Shown in pieces: positions 1 to 5,580 of a DNA stretch of 5,580 nt; position 1 is the stretch's first letter; each line of letters opens with the position of its first letter. This stretch comes from Deltaproteobacteria bacterium. GTDB lineage: Bacteria; Myxococcota; Polyangia; Haliangiales; Haliangiaceae. Below the pieces are notes generated by a model. That model had not been told where the DNA came from. It saw only the letters and a list, made by a program, of their open reading frames with translations, and made no database searches. The DNA is taken from NCBI GenBank assembly GCA_018262455.1, contig JAGSPR010000424.1, positions 1 to 5,580 on the forward strand, in the 5' to 3' direction. The position numbers and the translations under genes are program-made.

Positions 1-546
1 GTCCAGTGCCCGGTCGCCGAGGCCCGCCGCGATCTGGCGGAGAACCTCTATGAAGAGGAGACCGGCGGCGTGATCGCAGGGCGGCCTCACCCGGAGCTGT
101 TCCTCGAGTACCCGCGCGGGCTCGGCATGGACCTTGGACGGTTCGAACGGATCGAGCTGGCGCCGGCCGCCCGGGACTTCCGGCGCATCCTCGACGAGCA
201 CACGCAGCACCGCGGCTGGGCGCAGGCCTGCGCCGTCACGACGATCTTCCTCGAGGGCACCGACCACGAGCGCGGTGAGCTCGACCCCGACGCCCCCAAG
301 CGCCCGGCGCCACCGCTCGAGCAGCACCCGCTCGTCGTCCACTACGGTCTGCCCCTCGAGGCGCTCGCGCTGACCAAGGCGCACCGCCAGGTCGAGGGGA
401 GCCACCGCGCTGCGGCGTGGCGGATCATCCTCGATCACGTGCCCGCGACCGAGCATGCCGGCGTGATCACCGCGATGGAGGTGACCCTCACGGCCTGGCT
501 CGCCTACCGTGACGAGGTCGCCCTCACCTGCGGCCTCCAGCGCTAG
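1..546 (+). CDS. Haem-oxygenase-fold (PqqC/TenA/CADD-like) putative iron redox enzyme, 5'-truncated
   Basis: The reading frame is open from base 1 with no stop, so the gene starts before the window; 181 residues remain and end at TAG 544-546. The GTG at base 70 is an internal codon, because the conserved family segment ENLYEEE lies upstream of it. The HPELFLEY segment and the helix around GSHRAAAWRIILDHVP resemble the PqqC/TenA/CADD group of iron-containing redox proteins. Candidate metal ligands in fragment numbering are Glu20 (or 18/19), His30, Glu85, and the trio His128-x3-Glu132-x2-His135. This last spacing matches the H-x3-D/E-x2-H helix of haem-oxygenase-like diiron oxidases such as CADD. 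Members oxidise varied small molecules; the substrate here cannot be told. The loop between Glu20 and His30, and the Pro-rich stretch at about 95-105, look longer than in CADD. The fold family is fairly sure; the chemistry is inferred. Confidence 0.75.
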   Translation, partial: VQCPVAEARRDLAENLYEEETGGVIAGRPHPELFLEYPRGLGMDLGRFERIELAPAARDFRRILDEHTQHRGWAQACAVTTIFLEGTDHERGELDPDAPKRPAPPLEQHPLVVHYGLPLEALALTKAHRQVEGSHRAAAWRIILDHVPATEHAGVITAMEVTLTAWLAYRDEVALTCGLQR

Positions 547-3440
547 CCGCGCTGATGAGCCTGCGCCGCGATCAGCTCGGCGCGAGCACGCGTCTGCACG
601 AGCCCCGGCGTGTGGGCGCGAGCGGCGAGCGCGCGCGTCGCGGCTGCGATCGCGGCACCCCACCCTCCCGTGAGCCGGTAGAACCGCGCCAGCTCGACGA
701 GCGCGTCGGCGGTCATCGGGCTGTCAGGGCCCCGGCTGTGCTCGCGGACCGCGAGGGCGCCGACGAAGGCGACCTCCGCGAGATCCTGGCGACCGCGCTG
801 GAGCTCGCACCGCGCGCGCGCGTGCAGGCCGAACACGAGATCGCCGCGTCCCGATAGGCTCGTCGCGGACGCGCCATCGAGGCGGTCGAGGACCGGCATG
901 GCCTCGGTGCAGCGCGCCGCGCGCTCGAGTACGTAGGCCCGCGTCGCGAGCGTGCTGCGCACGAGGAGGTGGCCGGCGGGGAGCTGGGCGTCCGCGACCT
1001 CGAGCGCCTGGAGGCTCGCGCGGTCGGCCTCCGCGATCTCGCCCTGGGCGGCAAGGATCCGGGCGAGGTTCGCAAGGCTCGCGATGCCCTCGGCCGCCGT
1101 GGGGCCGAACTCGTGTTCGTCGATCGCGCGGGCACGTCGCGCGGCACGTCGTGCGTCCTCGGGGCGACCGGCCTCCCACTGGTAGAGACGCGACAGGCGG
1201 ATCCAGGTCTCCGAGAGCAAGAAGTAATCGGCACCGAACACGCGCTCGCGCCCGGCGGCCACGCTCTCTTGCAGCTGGATGGCCTCGTCGAGTTGACCGA
1301 GCTCGGCGAGCGCGAACGCGAGGTTGCCGCGCGCGTTGAGGGCCTCCGGGTGCTCCGGGCCCTGCAGGTGCTCGCGCATCGCGAGCGCGGTGCGGAGAAG
1401 CGGCAGGCCGGCTGCGATCCACTCGAGCTCGACGAGGCTGACGGCGAGGCTGTTCTGCGCTTCGGCGACCTTCGGGTGCTCGGCGCCACGGACGACGAGA
1501 TTGGCGAGCAGCGTGACCACCTCGAGCGAGATCGAGCGCTCCGCTCCGCCCGCGGCCCACTCCGCGAGCGAGCGCGCGTAGTAGTACTCCGCGACGAGCA
1601 CCGGATCCCCGAGCCGCGCCACCGCGGCCTCTGCATAGTCCGCGGCGCGCTCGCCTTCGGCGATCCGGAGCTGGGAGTGCGCGAGGGTCTCGACGATCAG
1701 GACCTTGGCACGCGCCTCGAGATCGAGGCGTCCCACGGCCGAGGCGGCGATCGCCGCGGCGTGCAGTGGTGCCTCCGCGCGACGCGGATCGACAGCGCGG
1801 CGCAGATCGCCTTCGACGATCAACGCCTCCGCCTCGAGTGCCCGATCCCCCGTCGACCGAGCGAGCGACAGCGGCACCGCGAGCGCGGCGAGGCCGGCCT
1901 GCGTGTTCCCGAGATCCGCGAACACCTGCGCGCGCCCGACCATCTCGTACGCGGCAGCGAGCCCTGCGTCATCGCGCTGCGACATGCCGGCGTGCATGCG
2001 CTCGTCACCGCAGGCCGCCACGGGGGGCAGCGCGTACGCGGCCGTGCTCGCACCGGCGATCACCTGGTCGTCGGGATGGACGAGCGCGGACACGAGGGAC
2101 GCCCACTGATCGCGGCGGCGCCCGAGGCATGCGAACCGATCGGCGAGCTGCTGTGCGGATTGCAGCCTCGCGTCCTCGGAGGTACAGGCCTCGACCCAGC
2201 CGGTCGTCCACGACGCCGCGTAGCGATCGAGCGCGCGTTCGATCCGTGCCGCGGCGCCGACTGCGAGCGGGCTCCGCGAGGCCGCGATGCCGGTGCGCAG
2301 CGTCGCGCGCTGCTCGGGCCCCCACACGGCGGCCACCTGCGTGCTCGCACGCTCGGGGCACGTCGGAGGCGCCCGTGACGGCGATGGCTGCACGACCCGC
2401 GTCACCACGATCGAGAGCCCGACGGCGCCGATCGCGATCGCGACCAGCCTCGCGCGGCGAGGATCGTGCTCGAGTGCCCGGACGAGGGCGAGCATGCTGT
2501 GCGGCCGCCGCGCAGGATCGGCGCGCAGACCGGAGAGCACCGCGTCGCGCACGTGCCGCGGGATCCGGACCTGGCGACGCACCCGTGGGCCTGCCTCGAT
2601 CGCGGCGAGGAGCTCCGGCACACCGTGCGCGGAGAACGGGTGTGTCGCATAGAGCGCCGCGTACAGGGCGACGCAGAACGAGAACAGGTCGGAGCGCGCA
2701 TCGACCGGCTCGCGGCGCAGCGCCTCGGGAGCCATGTAGAGCGGCGTGCCGACGAGCGTGCCCTCGACGGTGATCGACGAGATCGCACCTGGCTTCGCAT
2801 CGGTGGCAACCGGCGCGACGAGCACGTCGCTGCGTGCGAGCCCGAAGTCGGTGACCGCGACGCGTCCGCTCGCATGGACGAGCACGTTCTCGGGCTTGAA
2901 GTCGCGGTGAATGATCCCGGCGGCGTGCGCCGCCGCGAGCCCGCGTCCGGCCTGCACGAACGCGGCGACGATCGCGGCTGGGCTGCGCTCCTCTTCGGTG
3001 AGCCAGGCGCCGAGCGTGCGCCCATCGACGAACTCCATCGCCGCGAACCATCCGATGTCGGCGCGGCCGACATCGTGCACCGCGACCACGTGCGGGCTCG
3101 ACACGCGGGCCATCGCGCGGGCCTCGCGCTGGAACCGCTCCTCGTCGTCGCGGTTGCTGCGATGGAGGATCTTGAGCGCGACCTTGCGATCGAGCTCCGG
3201 GTCGTACGCCGCGTAGACCACGCCGAAGGCCCCGCGGCCGACGAGTGCGAGAATCTGGTAGCGCCCGACGAGGCTGCCCGGGGAGAGCTCCGCTGGCTGC
3301 GCCATGCAGCCGACCACGACGAGGCAGCTGGAGCAGGTGTCGAGGTGCGCATCGAGGATCGTGGCTTCCTCGGCGGTGAGCTCGCCCGCCGTGAACGCGG
3401 ACAGCACGTCGGCCGCCGGGCACGTCGTCGTCTGCACCAT
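543..3440 (-). CDS. Membrane Ser/Thr protein kinase with N-terminal zinc anti-sigma-like motif and C-terminal TPR domain
   Basis: 965 residues when started at the ATG at 3440-3438. In order: His32-x3-Cys36-x2-Cys39, the zinc-binding anti-sigma (zf-HC2-like) signature; a Hanks kinase at about 58-325 with glycine loop GRGAFGVV (68-75), Lys90, Glu106, HRD 178-180 with Lys182 and Asn185, DFG 198-200 and APE 237-239; one membrane helix at about 332-346; a segment with Cys361, Cys419, Cys438 and Cys477; then TPR-like helices to the C-terminus. These include kinesin-light-chain-style repeats with a 42-residue period (His655, His697, Tyr739). All catalytic residues are present, so an active RD kinase is expected. 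The stretch from DFG to APE is about 42 residues, somewhat long, with several Ser/Thr. The predicted topology is kinase in the cytoplasm and TPR region outside the membrane. In-frame ATGs at 3455 and 3506 are alternatives; the latter would run into the divergent sigma gene. No start has a convincing ribosome binding site. The partner is probably the adjacent sigma factor (inference). Confidence 0.93.
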   Translation of the reverse strand: MVQTTTCPAADVLSAFTAGELTAEEATILDAHLDTCSSCLVVVGCMAQPAELSPGSLVGRYQILALVGRGAFGVVYAAYDPELDRKVALKILHRSNRDDEERFQREARAMARVSSPHVVAVHDVGRADIGWFAAMEFVDGRTLGAWLTEEERSPAAIVAAFVQAGRGLAAAHAAGIIHRDFKPENVLVHASGRVAVTDFGLARSDVLVAPVATDAKPGAISSITVEGTLVGTPLYMAPEALRREPVDARSDLFSFCVALYAALYATHPFSAHGVPELLAAIEAGPRVRRQVRIPRHVRDAVLSGLRADPARRPHSMLALVRALEHDPRRARLVAIAIGAVGLSIVVTRVVQPSPSRAPPTCPERASTQVAAVWGPEQRATLRTGIAASRSPLAVGAAARIERALDRYAASWTTGWVEACTSEDARLQSAQQLADRFACLGRRRDQWASLVSALVHPDDQVIAGASTAAYALPPVAACGDERMHAGMSQRDDAGLAAAYEMVGRAQVFADLGNTQAGLAALAVPLSLARSTGDRALEAEALIVEGDLRRAVDPRRAEAPLHAAAIAASAVGRLDLEARAKVLIVETLAHSQLRIAEGERAADYAEAAVARLGDPVLVAEYYYARSLAEWAAGGAERSISLEVVTLLANLVVRGAEHPKVAEAQNSLAVSLVELEWIAAGLPLLRTALAMREHLQGPEHPEALNARGNLAFALAELGQLDEAIQLQESVAAGRERVFGADYFLLSETWIRLSRLYQWEAGRPEDARRAARRARAIDEHEFGPTAAEGIASLANLARILAAQGEIAEADRASLQALEVADAQLPAGHLLVRSTLATRAYVLERAARCTEAMPVLDRLDGASATSLSGRGDLVFGLHARARCELQRGRQDLAEVAFVGALAVREHSRGPDSPMTADALVELARFYRLTGGWGAAIAAATRALAARAHTPGLVQTRARAELIAAQAHQRG

Positions 3441-3465
3441 GCGTCCCGTGACCATCACGCATGGT
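3436..3465. promoter_or_regulatory. Perfect 9-bp inverted repeat spanning both divergent start codons
   Basis: ACCATGCGT (3436-3444) and ACGCATGGT (3457-3465) are exact reverse complements separated by 12 bases, so the half-site centres are 21 bp apart, about two helical turns. Each arm contains one start codon: kinase ATG on the minus strand (3440-3438) and sigma factor ATG on the plus strand (3461-3463). A second, overlapping imperfect dyad, CGTGACCAT / ATGGTAACG (8 of 9 matching, 5-base spacer, 3447-3469), shares the right arm. The geometry would suit a dimeric regulator, or could affect translation initiation on both transcripts. The symmetry is seen directly; the operator role is a guess. 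Confidence 0.35.
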
Positions 3466-4291
3466 AACGTCCTTGGGGTTGGGCGCCGGCATCTCGGACC
3501 AGACAATCGCCGAGGCCTGGGCGACAGGACGCGCGGCGTTCACGGCCCTCGCCGTTCCGCTCGATGCGTTCACGATCTTCGCCCGCGAACGCGAGGCCAG
3601 CTGGGCCGGCGCGACCGATCGCGCCGCGGATCTCTACCTCGCGTGCGCATGTGCGGCTGCGGGCGCCGGCGCCGCCGAGCTGTTCTTCGCGCGCTTCGGT
3701 GATCGCATCCCCGCGTACCTGGGCCGGCTAGGTAGCGACCGCGATCTCGTCGATGAGGTGCGCCAGATCGTGCTCGTGCGCTGCTTGCTCGGCGAGGCGG
3801 ACCGACCGCCGGCGATCACGACCTACAGCGGGCGCGGCTCGCTCGAGGGCTGGGTCCGGGCGACGGCCGTGCGCGAGGCCATAGCGCTCCAGCGTGACCG
3901 CGCACGCCATCTCGAGCTGGCCGCGCCCGGGACCGAGACCCCGAGCGAGCAGGACCACGCGCTCGCGCAGATGATCGGTCACTATCGCGAGCCGGTGATG
4001 CGCGCGTTCACCGCGGCGGTCGGGGCCCTCCCGCGCGAGCACCGGACCCTCCTCCGCCTGCACTACGTCCATGCGCTGACGACTGCAGACCTCGCGAAGA
4101 TGTTCCGGATCAGCCGCGCGACGCTGGTCCGCCGGATCGCCGACGCTCGGGACGGGCTGTTCGAGCTTCTCCAGGGGGCGCTGTTTGGCCAGGCGGGCGT
4201 CCCGCCGGAGGACTGCGAGAGCGTGTTGCGCCTGGTCAAGAGCCAGGTCGACCTCCGGCTGTCATCGCTGCTCCGCGAGACCGCCGCCTGA
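3461..4291 (+). CDS. Sigma-70 family RNA polymerase sigma factor, Myxococcales-type (TIGR03001-like)
   Basis: 276 residues from ATG 3461 to TGA 4289-4291. Residues about 56-148 correspond to a sigma-2-like region: ADLYLACACA, then DLVDEVRQIVLVRCLL, then YSGRGSLEGWVRATAVREA, a pattern I associate with the Myxococcales sigma family. Residues about 188-233 form a sigma-4-like helix-turn-helix: PREHRTLLRLHYVHALTT, then DLAKMFRISRATLVRRIADA, which would contact the -35 element. A tail of about 43 residues, including SQVDLRLSSLL, follows the HTH. The protein would direct RNA polymerase to an unknown promoter set. No ribosome binding site precedes the ATG; TTG codons at 3473 and 3479 are possible later starts, and the conserved part begins after about residue 15. 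Its promoter must lie in or near the divergent kinase gene, whose ATG is 20 bases away. The kinase carries an anti-sigma-like zinc motif, suggesting a regulator pair. Confidence 0.88.
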   Translation: MVTSLGLGAGISDQTIAEAWATGRAAFTALAVPLDAFTIFAREREASWAGATDRAADLYLACACAAAGAGAAELFFARFGDRIPAYLGRLGSDRDLVDEVRQIVLVRCLLGEADRPPAITTYSGRGSLEGWVRATAVREAIALQRDRARHLELAAPGTETPSEQDHALAQMIGHYREPVMRAFTAAVGALPREHRTLLRLHYVHALTTADLAKMFRISRATLVRRIADARDGLFELLQGALFGQAGVPPEDCESVLRLVKSQVDLRLSSLLRETAA

Positions 4292-4342
4292 CGATTCTCG
4301 ATCTTTTCGTGAGCCAGCTCCGCCGCTCGCGCCTCTGTGCTC

Positions 4343-4846
4343 ATGACCCGAAGCTTCCTGTTTCTGAGCTGCATCACGTTCGCCGCGTGCAGCGGTGATG
4401 ATGGCGGCGCGACGATCGACAGCGGCACGGCGATCGATGCCCCTGCTGGTGGCTGCCAGGCGATCTGCAACACCCTGACCCTGCCCGCGGTGGTGACCAA
4501 GACCGCGAACCCGGCGCCGCGCCCGGCCTTCACGGGGGGCGCGATCACCGATGGCACGTACGGCGTGACCGCCATCGTCACCTACGGCACCACCACGCCG
4601 GGCGGCGTGACCGTGCAGGAGACCTACAAGTTCGCCGGCGGCTCGATCGAGACCGCCATCGACTCCTCGGAGGCGGCCGAGATGCGGTTCTGTGGGACCT
4701 ACACCACCGCAGCGAACATGGTCACGTTCAACGTGACGTGTCCGCTGACGCGATCGATCAGCCTCGAGTACACGGCCACCTCGACGACGTTCGCCTTCCA
4801 GCACGGCTCGGATCAGAACGAAGTCGCCACGGCGGTGAGGCAATGA
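4343..4846 (+). CDS. Small lipoprotein of unknown function, beta-rich
   Basis: 167 residues from ATG 4343; an in-frame GTG at 4337 would add two residues. Neither start has a clear ribosome binding site. The N-terminus (MTRSFLFLSCITFAAC) is a short lipoprotein signal peptide with the lipidated Cys at 16, followed by SGDDGG, a flexible linker typical of myxobacterial lipoproteins. The Phe at -3 (FAAC) is not the standard Leu of a lipobox. The mature part has Cys38, Cys42, Cys117 and Cys133, an even number that could form two disulphides in the periplasm, with alternating Thr/Val-rich strands such as GTYGVTAIVTYG. It resembles small lipocalin-like or beta-sandwich lipoproteins in style only; I do not recognise a specific family. 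The gene lies 51 bases after the sigma factor in the same direction and overlaps the next gene by 4 bases, so those two are probably co-translated. Confidence 0.8.
   Translation: MTRSFLFLSCITFAACSGDDGGATIDSGTAIDAPAGGCQAICNTLTLPAVVTKTANPAPRPAFTGGAITDGTYGVTAIVTYGTTTPGGVTVQETYKFAGGSIETAIDSSEAAEMRFCGTYTTAANMVTFNVTCPLTRSISLEYTATSTTFAFQHGSDQNEVATAVRQ
4834..4840 (+). promoter_or_regulatory. Ribosome binding site for the second lipoprotein gene
   Basis: GGTGAGG lies inside the last codons of the upstream lipoprotein gene, just before two tandem in-frame ATGs (4843 and 4846). Its GGTGA core is 4 bases from the first and 7 from the second, so the second ATG may be the one mainly used. It is the clearest ribosome binding site in the window and fits translational coupling. 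Confidence 0.5.
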
Positions 4847-5526
4847 TGCGCCCCGCTCGCGTCGTCACGCTCGCCGCGCTCGCCGCGCTGTCCGGCTGTG
4901 CAGGTGCGTTCTCCGGATACGGACCCGGCATGACCAACGAACAGCGCACGAGCCACGGTGTCACGCCGGACTCACCGGGCTCGAGCATGGGTACGTACTC
5001 CAGCCGCAGCTACAAGACCGGGGAACACGTGCTCGGAGCGCAGCTCGGAGCGCGCCTTGGTGCCGCCTCGGCGAGCGCCGGCTCGCTCGCATCGGGGACG
5101 GCGCTCGCCGTCGACGCACACGCCGATGTCGTGTACGCGATGGACCGCTGGGGCGTCGGGATCGCGACCGGCTACACCAGCGATCGCCTCGGGGAGCATG
5201 CGGGTGCCACGTACTTCTATTCGGGGTTCCCGGTCACGGCGTACGGCCAATTCGGCCTCACCCGCCGGATCTTCGTCCACGGCGGTGCGGGTCGGGTGAT
5301 CTACGGCTCCGTCAAGCGCATCGAGCCCAACGAGACGTCCGTCGATGCCAGCGCGTGGCGCGCCTCCGCGGGGATCACGTTCGTGTTCGTTCGCGGGGCG
5401 AAGAAGGACTTCGCGTTGCGCCTCGAAGGGCGCGTGCAGCGGTCGGGCGAGGCGATGCTCGACGGCCAGGATGCACGGTGGTCGAGCAGCGCCGTCCTGG
5501 GCGAGCTGATCTACGCATCGTTCTAG
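4843..5526 (+). CDS. Putative outer-membrane lipoprotein, beta-barrel-like
   Basis: 227 residues from ATG 4843 (226 from ATG 4846) to TAG 5524-5526. The N-terminus is a good lipoprotein signal peptide: Arg3 and Arg6, hydrophobic core VVTLAALAA, lipobox LSGC with Cys19. A low-complexity Ser/Gly/Thr linker runs to about residue 58. From about residue 60 to the end, amphipathic strands alternate (GVGIATGYT, VTAYGQFGL, RIFVHGGAGRVIYGS, SAGITFVFV, FALRLEGRVQ, AVLGELIYASF), separated by polar or Gly turns, and the chain ends in Phe, as outer-membrane beta-barrels do. The strand count of roughly eight to ten would suit a small barrel, but no family is recognised. Its ATG overlaps the stop of the preceding lipoprotein gene (ATGA), pointing to coupled expression and perhaps a shared role in the outer membrane. 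An alternative is a soluble periplasmic beta protein anchored by its lipid. The lipobox is clear; the barrel is inferred. Confidence 0.78.
   Translation: MMRPARVVTLAALAALSGCAGAFSGYGPGMTNEQRTSHGVTPDSPGSSMGTYSSRSYKTGEHVLGAQLGARLGAASASAGSLASGTALAVDAHADVVYAMDRWGVGIATGYTSDRLGEHAGATYFYSGFPVTAYGQFGLTRRIFVHGGAGRVIYGSVKRIEPNETSVDASAWRASAGITFVFVRGAKKDFALRLEGRVQRSGEAMLDGQDARWSSSAVLGELIYASF
5032..5067 (+). repeat. Three 12-base in-frame units encoding LGA-x
   Basis: CTCGGAGCGCAG and CTCGGAGCGCGC are adjacent and differ at two positions; a third, degenerate unit, CTTGGTGCCGCC, follows. They encode Leu-Gly-Ala repeated with variable fourth residues (residues 64-75 of the lipoprotein), at what looks like the first strand of the beta domain. 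This may be a small local duplication. Confidence 0.5.
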
Positions 5527-5549
5527 CAACATGGTGTAGATTCGGTGCG

Positions 5550-5580
5550 ATGAGCGTGAGGGCCCTGGCGGTCGCGTTGC
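5550..5580 (+). CDS. Probable start of a further gene, cut by the window edge
   Basis: ATG at 5550 opens a frame reading MSVRALAVAL up to the window end, a basic then hydrophobic start that could be the beginning of a signal peptide. It begins 23 bases after the stop of the beta-rich lipoprotein. There is no clear ribosome binding site, but TAGATT at 5537-5542 resembles a -10 element placed so that transcription could begin at or near the ATG (a leaderless message); no matching -35 is seen. With only ten codons visible, the product cannot be named and the gene itself is uncertain. Confidence 0.4.
   Translation, partial: MSVRALAVAL

Noticed and set aside
811..823. Alternating CG run that could adopt Z-DNA
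   Set aside because: It encodes Ala-Arg repeats within the kinase TPR region and is expected at this GC content.
1131..1151. Direct repeat of GGCACGTC within 20 bases
   Set aside because: It arises from repeated Ala/Arg codons (RRAARRARA) in the kinase TPR region and has no further copies with regular spacing.
969..2378. Long plus-strand open frame (469 codons) antisense to the kinase gene
   Set aside because: Its product is charged low-complexity sequence with no recognisable domain, and it lies opposite a gene with complete kinase motifs and TPR repeats. High GC removes stop codons in shadow frames.
2466..3467. Plus-strand open frame of 333 codons opposite the kinase domain
   Set aside because: It is antisense to the catalytic core of the kinase, has no domain signature, and is explained by the GC bias.
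2005..3573. Minus-strand open frame of 522 codons in another frame across the kinase and sigma genes
   Set aside because: It is Arg/Ala-rich, overlaps two well-supported genes and has no motifs of its own.
4292..4342. Possible terminator or promoter between the sigma factor and first lipoprotein gene
   Set aside because: The only symmetry is a weak 4-bp pair (GAGC-CA-GCTC at 4311-4320) with no T run after it, and no convincing -10/-35 pair is visible.
4972..5532. Minus-strand open frame of 186 codons opposite the second lipoprotein gene
   Set aside because: The plus-strand frame has a signal peptide, lipobox and coupled start; the antisense product is a charged shadow.

Overview
The window is very GC-rich, with strong G/C preference at third codon positions. 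It looks like a chromosomal segment of a myxobacterium-type bacterium (Myxococcota, possibly a Haliangium/Kofleriaceae-like lineage). The evidence is a sigma factor resembling the family found almost only in Myxococcales, a Hanks-type Ser/Thr kinase carrying a large TPR tail, and small Asp/Gly-rich lipoproteins. The lineage is inferred from gene style; there is no rRNA or other taxonomic marker.

Layout: (1) bases 1-546, plus strand, the 3' part of a haem-oxygenase-fold (PqqC/TenA/CADD-like) putative metalloenzyme. (2) bases 543-3440, minus strand, a multidomain membrane kinase: zinc-binding anti-sigma-like motif, Ser/Thr kinase, one membrane helix, then a TPR sensor/scaffold region. Its stop codon overlaps the stop of gene 1 in a shared CTAG. 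(3) bases 3461-4291, plus strand, a Myxococcales-type sigma-70 family factor, divergent from the kinase. The two ATGs are only 20 bases apart and lie inside a perfect 9-bp inverted repeat. (4) bases 4343-4846 and 4843-5526, plus strand, two lipoproteins joined by a 4-base stop/start overlap; the second looks beta-strand rich and ends in Phe. (5) from 5550, the probable first codons of another plus-strand gene cut by the window edge.

The most interesting unit is the divergent sigma factor / kinase pair. The kinase begins with an H-x3-C-x2-C motif like that of zinc-binding anti-sigma factors, so one protein may combine sigma binding, phosphorylation and envelope sensing. This is inference from domain order and gene arrangement. 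The two lipoproteins downstream may share its transcript or be independent; the sequence does not settle this. No mobile element, CRISPR array, tRNA or rRNA is visible, and no stretch over 300 bases lacks a gene.
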